Below, piece by piece: positions 31,819-38,991 of a stretch of DNA of 64,000 nucleotides (the stretch's first letter is position 1; each line of letters opens with the position of its first letter). The position numbers and the translations under genes were made by a program. This stretch comes from JANXMY01 sp965246745. Lineage in GTDB: Bacteria > Armatimonadota > Armatimonadia > Armatimonadales > Capsulimonadaceae. The stretch spans positions 1,054,001 through 1,118,000 of the forward strand of contig OZ251980.1 in the NCBI GenBank assembly GCA_965246745.1. Direction: 5' to 3'. Under the pieces are notes generated by a model. The model saw only the letters and a program-made list of their open reading frames with translations, had not been told where the DNA came from and ran no database searches.

Positions 31819-33117
31819 CTACACCACCGCCGCGAGTATCTCTAAAACCGCGTCAATCTCGCTTTGGGTGACGTTCAGCGGCGGGACCAGGCGCAGGGTG
31901 CGGTCGCCGATGGCGCTGAGGAGCAGGCCGCGCTCCAGCGATTCCATCAAAACCCGCTGGGCGTCGGGGGCGTGCAGCTCGACCCCGATCATGAGGCCGA
32001 CGGCGCGGAGGTCGGCGATTTTACTTCGGAAGCGCGGCTCGTTGAGGCGATGGACAAAGTACGCGCCCATCGCGTGGGCGTTGGCGAGCAGGTGCTCTTC
32101 TTCGATGGTGTTCAGGACCGCCAAAGCGGTCGCGCAGGCCAGCGGGTTGCCGCCGTAAGTGGAGCCGTGGTCACCGGGAACCAGCGTCGTGGCAGCTTCG
32201 CCCCGCGCCAGACACGCGCCGATGGGGAAGCCGCCGCCGAGGGCTTTCGCAGAGGTGAGGATGTCCGGGACGACCCCGTAATGCTGGTACGCAAACCATT
32301 TGCCGGTGCGTCCGATGCCCGTTTGCACTTCGTCGAAGATCAGCAGTGCGTGGTGACGGTCGCAGAGGGCGCGAGCGGCCTCTAAATAGGGCCTGTGAGC
32401 CGGGTAGACCCCGCCTTCGCCTTGAATGGGTTCCAAAATGACCGCGCAGGTGTCCTCGGTGACGGCGGCCTCCAGGGCCGCGATGTCGTTGAACGGAACA
32501 TGGGAAAAGCCCTGCACCATCGGCAGAAACGGCGCTTGGTACTTCGGCTGGCCGGTCGCGGTGACGGCGGCCATCGTGCGGCCGTGGAACGATTTCTGGG
32601 CGGCGACGATCTTGTACTTTTCCGGGCCGCCGTGGGTCTTTGCGTATTTGCGGCTGATTTTCAGGGCGCACTCGACCGCTTCCGCGCCGGAGTTGCCGAA
32701 AAAGACCCGGTCCATGCCGCTGACCCCGGTGAGCTTTTGGGCGAGCTTTGCCACGGGCGCGGTGAAGTAGTACCCGGCGGTGTGGATCAGTGTCGCAGCC
32801 TGTTCTTGAATGGCCTGAACCATCTTGGGGTGGCAGTGGCCGAGGGCGTTGGTGGCGATGCCGGCAAGAAAATCCCAGTACTCTTTCCCATCGGCGTCCC
32901 ACACTTTGACGCCTGCCCCCCGAACCAGCGTAATCGGGAGGCGGGCATAGACGGGCAGCAGGTAGTCGGCGTCAAGCTGCTTGATCTCGCCGTCGTCAAT
33001 CACGGGCGCGATTTGGCCGGTGTGCGTGTCGAGGGTGTAGCCCGGCGCGGGCGGCTTGGCTTCGGGCAGGTGCGTTTTCGGCGCATCGGTTTCCGGGCCG
33101 TAGATTTTGGTGGTCAT
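31819..33117 (-). CDS. argD: Acetylornithine aminotransferase
   Basis: The product has 432 residues, a class III PLP aminotransferase. The visible landmarks are DFLAGIATNALGHCHPKMVQAI, FFGNSGAEAVECALKISRKYA, LLIFDEVQTGIGRTGKWFAYQHYGV and, with the PLP lysine, TSAKALGGGFPIGA. It converts N-acetylglutamate semialdehyde and glutamate to N-acetylornithine. It has about 40 extra N-terminal residues (YGPETDAPKTHLPEAKPP) before the usual start. It is followed by a REP-like element and argF and preceded by a large repeat structure and argB. A succinyl-DAP role is also possible, as for many ArgD proteins. Confidence 0.95.
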   Translation of the reverse strand: MTTKIYGPETDAPKTHLPEAKPPAPGYTLDTHTGQIAPVIDDGEIKQLDADYLLPVYARLPITLVRGAGVKVWDADGKEYWDFLAGIATNALGHCHPKMVQAIQEQAATLIHTAGYYFTAPVAKLAQKLTGVSGMDRVFFGNSGAEAVECALKISRKYAKTHGGPEKYKIVAAQKSFHGRTMAAVTATGQPKYQAPFLPMVQGFSHVPFNDIAALEAAVTEDTCAVILEPIQGEGGVYPAHRPYLEAARALCDRHHALLIFDEVQTGIGRTGKWFAYQHYGVVPDILTSAKALGGGFPIGACLARGEAATTLVPGDHGSTYGGNPLACATALAVLNTIEEEHLLANAHAMGAYFVHRLNEPRFRSKIADLRAVGLMIGVELHAPDAQRVLMESLERGLLLSAIGDRTLRLVPPLNVTQSEIDAVLEILAAVV

Positions 33118-33180
33118 GAGGATTGCTTTCGTAATTCACATTCGTAGTTCACATTCGGCGGAGTCTCGGCGTCGGTGCCC

Positions 33181-33326
33181 CGGCACCCATCGCCCCGGCA
33201 TGAATGCCGAGGCTCGGATAAACCAGTGTCGAGACGACACAAGAGACCGATCTGCTCAGGCTGTATTGCGTCGCCGCGACGCTGGTTTATCCGAGCCTCG
33301 GCATTCATGCCGGGGCGATGGGTGCC
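33181..33326. repeat. 46-bp perfect inverted repeat between argD and argB
   Basis: The left arm 33181-33226 and right arm 33281-33326 are exact reverse complements, separated by 54 bp. The outer part of each arm contains one 15-bp unit. On the right side this unit is amplified into a tandem array. The element resembles a MITE-like or BIME-like palindrome. No terminal target duplication is obvious. Confidence 0.88.
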
Positions 33327-33447
33327 GGGGCGATGGGTGCCGGGGCGATGGGTGCCGGGGCGATGGGTGCCGGGGCGATGGGTGCCGGGGCGATGGGTGC
33401 CGGGGCGATGGGTGCCGGGGCGATGGGTGCCGGGGCGATGGGTGCCG
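33308..33447. repeat. 15-bp tandem repeat array, about nine copies
   Basis: The unit GCCGGGGCGATGGGT recurs every 15 bp (the CGATGGGTG core at 33316, 33331, 33346 and so on to 33436) without any mismatch. It lies 14 bp upstream of the argB stop codon, in the argB-argD intergenic transcript. The unit is part of the right arm of the adjoining inverted repeat. Confidence 0.95.
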
Positions 33448-33461
33448 TCCTGGCATGTCGG

Positions 33462-34304
33462 CTACTTGATCATCGTCCCGATGCCGGCGTCGGTGAACAG
33501 CTCCATCAAGAGCGAATGCGGCTGCCGGCCGTCAATAATGGTCGCTTTTCCGACCCCGCCCTGGATGGCGAGGATGCAGGCGTCCACTTTCGGGATCATG
33601 CCCCGGTCCACATGGCCGTCGGTGATAAGCTGGCGGGCGTCTTTCGCGGACATTTCTTTGATCAGACTGTCTTTGTCGGCGAAGTCCTGGTAAATGCCTT
33701 CCACATCGGTCATCATCACGAGCTTCACCGCGCCGAGGGCGGCGGCCAGCTCGCCGGCCGCCGTGTCGGCGTTGACATTGAAGCTTTCGCCGCTCGCCCC
33801 GACCGCGACGGTGGAGATCACCGGCACATAGCCCGCCCCGGCCAGCGTGTGCAGGAGCGCCGGGTTGATCTGTGTGACCCGCCCGACAAAGCCGATGTCG
33901 CCCTGGGTCGTCTCGCGCTCGGCGACAATCAAATTGCCGTCTTTGCCCGATAGGCCCACGGCCATCGCGCCCTGCTGATTGAGGTGCGCGACAATGCCTT
34001 TGTTGGTCTTGCCGGCCAGCACCATCTCGACAATCTCCATCGTTTCGGCGTCGGTGACCCGCAGGCCGCCGACAAACTGCGGCTCCTTGCCCATCCGCTG
34101 CATGGCGTCGCTGATCTCCGGCCCGCCGCCGTGGACGACCACCGGGTTGATGCCGACATAGCGCATCAGCACAATATCCTGCATGACGGCGGCTTTGAGC
34201 GCATCGTCCAGCATCGCCGCGCCGCCGTACTTGACCACAATGGTTTTGCCCGCGTACTGCCTGATATACGGCAGGGCTTGAATTAAGACTTCGGCTTGTG
34301 TCAT
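33462..34304 (-). CDS. argB: Acetylglutamate kinase
   Basis: The product has 280 residues from ATG 34304; the longer frame adds 45 residues unlike the family. It has the amino acid kinase motifs KTIVVKYGGAAM, VVVHGGGPEI and GMIPKVDACILAIQGGV, with the Asp-binding VNADTAAGELAAAL. It phosphorylates N-acetylglutamate. The N-terminal helix before KTIVVKYGG (EVLIQALPYIRQYAG) is short but resembles the helix used for hexameric, arginine-inhibited NAGK, so feedback control is likely. It lies between the Uma2 gene and argD. Confidence 0.97.
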   Translation of the reverse strand: MTQAEVLIQALPYIRQYAGKTIVVKYGGAAMLDDALKAAVMQDIVLMRYVGINPVVVHGGGPEISDAMQRMGKEPQFVGGLRVTDAETMEIVEMVLAGKTNKGIVAHLNQQGAMAVGLSGKDGNLIVAERETTQGDIGFVGRVTQINPALLHTLAGAGYVPVISTVAVGASGESFNVNADTAAGELAAALGAVKLVMMTDVEGIYQDFADKDSLIKEMSAKDARQLITDGHVDRGMIPKVDACILAIQGGVGKATIIDGRQPHSLLMELFTDAGIGTMIK

Positions 34305-34354
34305 GGTAAATTCTTTCCAGATGGCGTAGGATTGAAGTTCTACGCTCTTACTCC

Positions 34355-34987
34355 CTACGCTGCCGCATCGCTCCACTCCTTCAGCACCGACCGCACGGAC
34401 GGCAGCGGGGTTTGCCACAGCCAGCCGATGTTGACCCAAAACCCCGGCAGGACCGCGCTTGTATAGTTGCCGCCGCTGACGGGGGACGCCCGCTGATACC
34501 GGCCTTCGGCGTCTAAAACAAAAAAGTCCGCCCGCCGCGCGTCGGCATCCACAATCCAGTATTCGCGCACCCCGCCCGCTTCGTACTCGGCATACTTCGC
34601 GCCCCGATCCCGCAGGGCGCTTTCGGGCGAGATAATCTCAATCGCCACGTCGGCAGGGCCGTCTAAATAGCTGTTCTGCAAGCGGCCTTCGTTCTGATGC
34701 AAGACAAACAGCAAGTCCGGTTCGCGCCCGCGCCGGACATCGGACAGCCGCATTTGGAACGGGGCTGCGAGAACTTGCCCGGCCCCGTTGTCCTCGGCGT
34801 AGAGGCGCAGAAGCGACGCCAGAAACCCCGAAACTTTTTGATGCTGGACGCTTGCCGGACTCATCCTCTCCACCTTTCCGTCCACCCATTCGGCGTAGGT
34901 GTCTTCGTCCGCCCAGTCCAAGAACTCCTCGTAAGTCATTGTCTTTGCGGGCCGTGTGAGCCTGCGTTTTTCAAGAATCGTCACCAT
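34355..34987 (-). CDS. Uma2-family (DUF820) PD-(D/E)XK-like protein
   Basis: The product has 210 residues. The family order is visible: MTYEEFLDWADED, AEWVDGKVERM, HQKVSGFLASLLRLY, MRLSDVRRGREPDLLFV, DVAIEIISPESALRDRGAKYAEYEAGGVREYWIVD. Asp of EPDLLFV and Glu of IEIIS with the following Lys fit the nuclease fold. AGGAG precedes ATG 34987, and the start overlaps the upstream acetyltransferase by 17 bp. It is a cargo gene in the arg cluster. It is only distantly related to the copy at 12684. Confidence 0.87.
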   Translation of the reverse strand: MVTILEKRRLTRPAKTMTYEEFLDWADEDTYAEWVDGKVERMSPASVQHQKVSGFLASLLRLYAEDNGAGQVLAAPFQMRLSDVRRGREPDLLFVLHQNEGRLQNSYLDGPADVAIEIISPESALRDRGAKYAEYEAGGVREYWIVDADARRADFFVLDAEGRYQRASPVSGGNYTSAVLPGFWVNIGWLWQTPLPSVRSVLKEWSDAAA

Positions 34988-35483
34988 AATTATCTCCTGT
35001 GGATTTTGCGCCGAGCAAACGCTTCGTCATCAGCATCCCCGGCACGGGAACAGCGTCTTTGCCCAAGAGTTGAATGGTCGGCTCCGTCTGCCGGTAGCCC
35101 ATGCGCTCATAAAATCCGACAGCATTTAGGGAAGCGTCCAGCACAAGTTCGGTCAGGCCGCGCTGCACTGCCAAGTCTTCCAGAAAGTGCATCAGGCAGC
35201 GTCCGATGCCGCGCCGTCCGCAGTCTGGGGCGACGAAAACAGCTTCAATCTCGCCCGCTTCTAAATTCATCTCGCCGAAGCCGACGATGCTGCCGTCGCC
35301 GGCTGCCGCCACAAAGAAAACCTCCGGGTTCGGCGTGTAGTATTCCTGAATAAGCCGCCCGGCCCAGGCTTCGATTTGCTCGGCGGTGTAATGGCTTTTG
35401 GCCGTCTGCCGAATTGCCGACGTATGCACCTGCCACAGCGCCTGCCGGTCTTTGATTGTCGCTGGTCGGATTTTGATGTTCAT
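34971..35483 (-). CDS. GNAT-family N-acetyltransferase
   Basis: The product has about 170 residues from ATG 35483 (an ATG 15 bp earlier gives MVCEI and is less likely). The GNAT core runs from IKIRPATIKDRQALWQVH to IEAVFVAPDCGRRGIGRCLMHFLEDLA (acetyl-CoA loop R/QxxGxG/A as RRGIGR) and NAVGFYERMGYR. The substrate is unknown. It cannot replace ArgA on sequence grounds: it has no kinase-like domain and belongs to the small RimI/ElaA-like group. It overlaps the Uma2 gene, so the two are coupled. Confidence 0.85.
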   Translation of the reverse strand: MNIKIRPATIKDRQALWQVHTSAIRQTAKSHYTAEQIEAWAGRLIQEYYTPNPEVFFVAAAGDGSIVGFGEMNLEAGEIEAVFVAPDCGRRGIGRCLMHFLEDLAVQRGLTELVLDASLNAVGFYERMGYRQTEPTIQLLGKDAVPVPGMLMTKRLLGAKSTGDNYGDDS

Positions 35484-35492
35484 AATTTCACA

Positions 35493-35726
35493 AACCATGT
35501 GTTAAAACACACGGCTACGCAGCGAAGACGCTAACAAGTACCGCTTCGCGGGGCTATTTTTTGTGTTCCCGTAGGGCGTAGGGCTTGTCCCTACCCGCTG
35601 AATTACTTGCCATACGGAGGGTAGGGACAAGCCCTACACCCTACACAAATTGGTTTATCCTAACCCCGCGAAGCGGGTGTTTCGTGGCGTCCACGCCGTG
35701 TAGCCGTGCAATTTATTGCATGGTTT
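35493..35726. repeat. Palindromic repeat, family B copy 1 (with nested insertion)
   Basis: The ends are inverted (AACCATGTGTT...GGCTAC and GTAGCC...GCATGGTT) with inner hairpin CGCTTCGCGG / CCCGCGAAGCGGG. It matches 50734-50876 over its length, but carries an extra segment at 35571-35645. It spans the gap between the acetyltransferase and the next gene. Confidence 0.85.
35571..35645. repeat. Palindromic repeat, family C copy 2, nested in family B
   Basis: GTAGGGCGTAGGGC on the left mirrors GCCCTACACCCTAC on the right. It has the same ends as 12293-12413. The surrounding family B sequence lacks this block in its other copy, so the element inserted there. Confidence 0.82.
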
Positions 35727-35736
35727 CTGGTTTACT

Positions 35737-36150
35737 TTAGGCCGTGTCCTCGCAGTAGTACTGCCGGATAGCGTCCTGAAAATACTTTTCAGAAATGTCG
35801 CGCGGCAGTCCGAACAAAGTTACTTGATAAGGGTCCTCGTCTAGCTCCTCGGAGAAGTCTTCCAGTGTGATGCCGCCCGCCGGTTCTAAAACTTCTCCTG
35901 AAAGCGTGTGCGCGGTCAAATCTAGCGCGATACAACGCTGGTACACTTCGGCGGCGTGAGCCTTAGTCTCAGGAGTGGCCTCGGTGTCGGCGAAAGAGCC
36001 GAGCAGCGAATAGGCACACACCGTCGGGCGGATTTCCTCATAGTCCCCGCATGGCATAAACGGTGCAAGAGTGCAGCCCATACCAGGGTCGAAGTGGACA
36101 AAGTCTGCCTGGGCGACGAGCTTTCTGTTTGAGTAAATCAAGCACTGCAT
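35737..36150 (-). CDS. Hypothetical protein downstream of argJ
   Basis: The product has 137 acidic residues with no signal peptide or recognised domain. Notable are DFVHFDPGMGCTLAPFMPCGDYEEIRP, with a CxxxxxxxxC pair, and the tail YFQDAIRQYYCEDTA. The ATG overlaps the argJ stop (TAATG), so it is cotranslated with argJ. A SMI1/KNR4-type or immunity-like small protein is possible, but I could not assign it. It is one of three cargo genes between argJ and argB. Confidence 0.65.
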   Translation of the reverse strand: MQCLIYSNRKLVAQADFVHFDPGMGCTLAPFMPCGDYEEIRPTVCAYSLLGSFADTEATPETKAHAAEVYQRCIALDLTAHTLSGEVLEPAGGITLEDFSEELDEDPYQVTLFGLPRDISEKYFQDAIRQYYCEDTA

Positions 36151-37436
36151 TAGGTATGGTACTCCGCGTTGATTTTGACGTAGTCGTAGGAAAAGTCGCA
36201 GGTCCAGACTGTCGCGGTTTCGCCGCCGGGCTGGTGGAAGTCTACCAGAATTTGCACTTCTTTGGATTTCATAGACTCAGACACGACGTAGCCGTTGAAG
36301 TCGGTGGGCATGCCCGCGCGGTAGACGGTCGTGCCGGCGAGGGCGATCTCGACGCGCTCGGGGTCAAACGCGACGCCGGCGCGGCCGGCGGCGGCGAGAA
36401 TGCGGCCCCAGTTGGGGTCATTGCCGAACAAGGCGGTTTTGACCAGTGGGGAGTTCGCGATGGTCTTGGCGACTGATCTTGGGAAGCCCGCCCGCTGTTC
36501 GGGAGTTAATTCTAAGCCGTTGGCGGCGTAGGTCTGCGCCAATCGCTCGGGGACGGCGACGCCCTGCACGGTCACTTCAACTAATTTTGTCGCCCCTTCG
36601 CCGTCGCGGGCGATTTCTTTGGCCAAAAACAGACACACGGAAAAGAGAGCCTTTTCGAACTCGCGGGCGTCAGCGCTTTCCAGGTTGTCAATCGGGTCGT
36701 TGCCGGCCAAGCCATTCGCCAGTGCCAGCACCATGTCATTCGTAGACGTGTCGCCGTCCACTGTGATGGAATTGAATGTGTACCAGCAGACCCGGCGCAG
36801 CATCTCTTGAAGCACCGGCGGCTCGATGGCGGCGTCGGTGGTCAGAAACCCCAGCATGGTCGCCATGTTCGGCGCGATCATGCCGGAGCCTTTGGCAATC
36901 GCACCTAAGCGGACGGTTTTTCCCGAAAGCGTGAACTCGAGCGCCACTTGTTTTCCAAACGTGTCGGTAGTCATAATCGCCTGCGCGGCATCGTCGCAGG
37001 TGTCCCCGTGGAGCGCGGGCACGGCCCGCTCAATGCCCGCGATGATCTTTTCAATCGGCAGCTTGGTTCCGATGACCCCGGTGGAGGCGGACAAAACGCG
37101 GCGCACCGGCAGGCCGAGGGCGCGGGCGGCGTGATTGACCATCGCCACGGCGTCGGCGTAGCCCTGCTCGCCGTTGCAGGCGTTGGCGTTGCCCGAGTTG
37201 ACAACAATCGCCCGCGCAAGACCGTCCTGAAGATGGGCCTGATTGGACGCGACGCACGGGGCCTGCACGATGTTGGTGGTGAAGACCCCCGCGCAGGCGG
37301 CGTCGGTGTCGGAGACGATCAGCGCGAGGTCGTTGCGCCTGCGCTTGATGCCGCAGTAGACCCCGGCGGCCCGAAAGCCCTGGGGGGCGACGATGCCGCC
37401 GCCGATGATGGTCATGCCGCTTGGGACAGTATTCAT
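36150..37436 (-). CDS. argJ: Bifunctional ornithine acetyltransferase / N-acetylglutamate synthase
   Basis: The product has 428 residues from ATG 37436; the longer frame reads through a REP-like repeat and is not credible. Family landmarks are AAGVYCGIKRRRNDLALI, VVNSGNANACNGEQG, the self-cleavage site AIMTTDTFGK (the second Thr-containing segment gives the nucleophilic Thr of the beta chain), DGDTSTNDMVL and FGNDPNWGRILAAAGRAG. It recycles acetyl groups from N-acetylornithine to glutamate and can start the cycle from acetyl-CoA. No argA is in the window, which fits the bifunctional role. The gene begins 171 bp after argC ends, with a REP element between. Confidence 0.95.
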   Translation of the reverse strand: MNTVPSGMTIIGGGIVAPQGFRAAGVYCGIKRRRNDLALIVSDTDAACAGVFTTNIVQAPCVASNQAHLQDGLARAIVVNSGNANACNGEQGYADAVAMVNHAARALGLPVRRVLSASTGVIGTKLPIEKIIAGIERAVPALHGDTCDDAAQAIMTTDTFGKQVALEFTLSGKTVRLGAIAKGSGMIAPNMATMLGFLTTDAAIEPPVLQEMLRRVCWYTFNSITVDGDTSTNDMVLALANGLAGNDPIDNLESADAREFEKALFSVCLFLAKEIARDGEGATKLVEVTVQGVAVPERLAQTYAANGLELTPEQRAGFPRSVAKTIANSPLVKTALFGNDPNWGRILAAAGRAGVAFDPERVEIALAGTTVYRAGMPTDFNGYVVSESMKSKEVQILVDFHQPGGETATVWTCDFSYDYVKINAEYHT

Positions 37437-37455
37437 AGATGGTGTTCTCAGGACA

Positions 37456-37580
37456 CACGGGGCTGAACCCCCGTGCTTTGAAGTGCAATCCCCCGAGGGT
37501 AAGGGCAGCGAACGTGACTTGAAATCTTCGCCCGCGAAGGCGGGAGCTTGCTCCTTGAAGCACGAGGGTTCAGCCCCGTG
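37456..37580. repeat. REP-like repeat, family A, paired element
   Basis: Inverted ends CACGGGGCTGAACCC / GGGTTCAGCCCCGTG enclose two hairpins. The inner part GAGGGTAAGGGCAGCGAACG also occurs in the copies at 29831 and, inverted, at 55386. It fills the argJ-argC gap, 20 bp ahead of the argJ start. Confidence 0.9.
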
Positions 37581-37606
37581 TGCCTCGTATGTGTCCTTCT
37601 CCGCGC

Positions 37607-38653
37607 CTACGGCCAGACTGCGCCCGCCGTCAGCCCGGCGGTTTCGGGGAAGCCGCACATTAAATTCATATTCTGGACCGCCTGCCCCGCCGCGCCTTTG
37701 ACTAAATTGTCAATCGCGGCGACAACAATCACCCGGCCCGTGCGGGCGTCGAGCGCCAGCCCCATATGGCAGAAGTTCGTGCCGGACACGGGCTTGGTCG
37801 CCGGGAACCGCCCGGTGTCAAAGAGCTTGACAAACGGCGCGTCGGCGTAGAACTCGGCAAACGCGGCGCGGAGATCGGCCTCAGTTTCCTCGGTAGACGC
37901 CGTGACGGTAGACAAAATGCCGCGCGTCACGGGGATCAAATGCGGCGTGAACGTCACGGTGATGGGCGCTTCGGCGGCGAAGCTCAAAATCTGCTCGATT
38001 TCGGGGACATGACGATGCACGCCCCCTACCCCATACGGCTTCATGCTTTCGCTGATCTCGGCAAAGTGGTAGTCTAGGCCGAACTTGGACCGGCCCGCGC
38101 CGGAAACGCCGCTGAGGCTGTTGATGACAATCGTTTCCGGCGCGATCAGCCCCGCGCTGACCAGCGGAGCCAGCGCCAGCACGGCGGCGGTGACATGGCA
38201 GCCGGGATTGGCGACCAAGCGAGCCGTTTCAATCGCAATTTTGTTCAGCTCGGGCAGCCCGTAAACGGCTTCGTCGAGCAGGTGCGGGGCCGTATGCGGC
38301 TGCTTGTACCACTGGTGGTAAACATCGGGGTCTTCCAGGCGAAAGTCCGCGCTTAAATCCACCACTTTGACGCCCGCTTCCAGCAGCGCCGGGGCGGCCC
38401 GCATGGCGAGGCCCGCTTCGCCCGCGAGAAAGACGAATTCGCAGCGCTCCGCGCAGGTGTCCGTGTCAAAACTTTCGCAAGTCAAGTCCGTGCCCGGCGC
38501 AAGGCCCGGCAGGGCCGCCGACAGCGGCTGCCCGGCGTAGGTCTCCGAGGTCGCATACACGAGTTCCGCGCTTGGGTGCGCCTGAAGCAGCCGGGCCAGC
38601 TCGCCGCCGGCGTAGCCCGACGCGCCCATGATGCCGATTTTAAGTTTGTTCAT
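37607..38653 (-). CDS. argC: N-acetyl-gamma-glutamyl-phosphate reductase
   Basis: The product has 348 residues from ATG 38653. The N-terminal NADP fold is KIGIMGASGYAGGELARLL. The catalytic Cys stands in VANPGCHVTAAVLAL, and the substrate region contains SGVSGAGRSKFG and VGGVHRHVPEIEQIL with the conserved His. It reduces N-acetylglutamyl phosphate to the semialdehyde. It is the first gene of the arg cluster, behind a consensus promoter and a 220-nt leader with a terminator-like hairpin 11 nt upstream of the ATG. Confidence 0.97.
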   Translation of the reverse strand: MNKLKIGIMGASGYAGGELARLLQAHPSAELVYATSETYAGQPLSAALPGLAPGTDLTCESFDTDTCAERCEFVFLAGEAGLAMRAAPALLEAGVKVVDLSADFRLEDPDVYHQWYKQPHTAPHLLDEAVYGLPELNKIAIETARLVANPGCHVTAAVLALAPLVSAGLIAPETIVINSLSGVSGAGRSKFGLDYHFAEISESMKPYGVGGVHRHVPEIEQILSFAAEAPITVTFTPHLIPVTRGILSTVTASTEETEADLRAAFAEFYADAPFVKLFDTGRFPATKPVSGTNFCHMGLALDARTGRVIVVAAIDNLVKGAAGQAVQNMNLMCGFPETAGLTAGAVWP

Positions 38654-38663
38654 AGTGTCCCAC

Positions 38664-38708
38664 AAAAAACGCCGCCCGCACTCTCCAAATCAAGAAGGGC
38701 GGGCGGCG
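38664..38708 (-). terminator. Terminator-like hairpin in the argC leader (putative attenuator)
   Basis: On the minus strand a 10-bp perfect GC stem (38699-38708 with 38670-38679) is followed by TTTTTT, ending 11 nt before the argC ATG. A strong terminator between a promoter and the first gene suggests transcription attenuation. I see no T-box or arginine-codon leader peptide. Confidence 0.75.
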
Positions 38709-38875
38709 GCAAAAAACGCAAAATGCCGTGCGCCGCCAGTCCCGAAGCCCTGAAGGAGGGGAAGGGAAGCGGCCCACGGCGTATCAAGCCATCACGCAAG
38801 GCGTGTCGCGGGCGCACTTCCCAAAGCACGCACGCGGCGACGCAGCAACGGTGTTGTCACGGCAAAAATCATAAT
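38709..38875 (-). promoter_or_regulatory. 5' leader of the arg cluster, structured RNA candidate
   Basis: This 165-nt GC-rich stretch lies between the promoter and the terminator-like hairpin. It holds several complementary blocks, for example GCCGTGGGCC with GGCGCACGGC. No gene is evident. It could be a riboswitch-like or protein-binding leader, or a small RNA whose terminator is the hairpin. Confidence 0.45.
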
Positions 38876-38881
38876 AGCGGC

Positions 38882-38911
38882 AGTATACCGGGCAGGGGCG
38901 GGGTTTGTCAA
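38882..38911 (-). promoter_or_regulatory. Sigma-70-type promoter ahead of argC
   Basis: On the minus strand TTGACA (38911-38906) and TATACT (38887-38882) stand 18 bp apart. Transcription would start near 38875, about 220 nt upstream of argC. Confidence 0.8.
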
Positions 38912-38931
38912 GACTGTTTTGGAGCGGCGGC

Positions 38932-38963
38932 AAAAAGCGAGGGAATGAACTCCCTCGCTTTTT
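38932..38963. terminator. Bidirectional terminator between the NlpC/P60 gene and argC promoter
   Basis: AAAAAGCGAGGGA (38932-38944) pairs with TCCCTCGCTTTTT (38951-38963) around ATGAAC. It ends the NlpC/P60 transcript. The GCGAGGGA core recurs in the large palindrome at 45563. Confidence 0.9.
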
Positions 38964-38991
38964 TCAGTATGGCCCTCAAACCCGCATGGCC

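Noticed and set aside
33299..33447. CRISPR-like array
   Set aside because: The 15-bp units are contiguous without spacers and belong to an inverted repeat. No cas genes are near.
33318..33953. Coding frames of GAGAM-type repeats across the 15-bp array
   Set aside because: They arise from the tandem repeat and continue antisense to argB. There is no Shine-Dalgarno sequence or homology.
34971..35483. GNAT protein as the missing ArgA
   Set aside because: ArgA-type synthases carry an amino acid kinase-like domain or a distinct fold. ArgJ is bifunctional here, so no ArgA is required.
38709..38875. T-box or known riboswitch ahead of argC
   Set aside because: I could not find the T-box sequence or the conserved cores of riboswitches I know. 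It is left as an unassigned leader.
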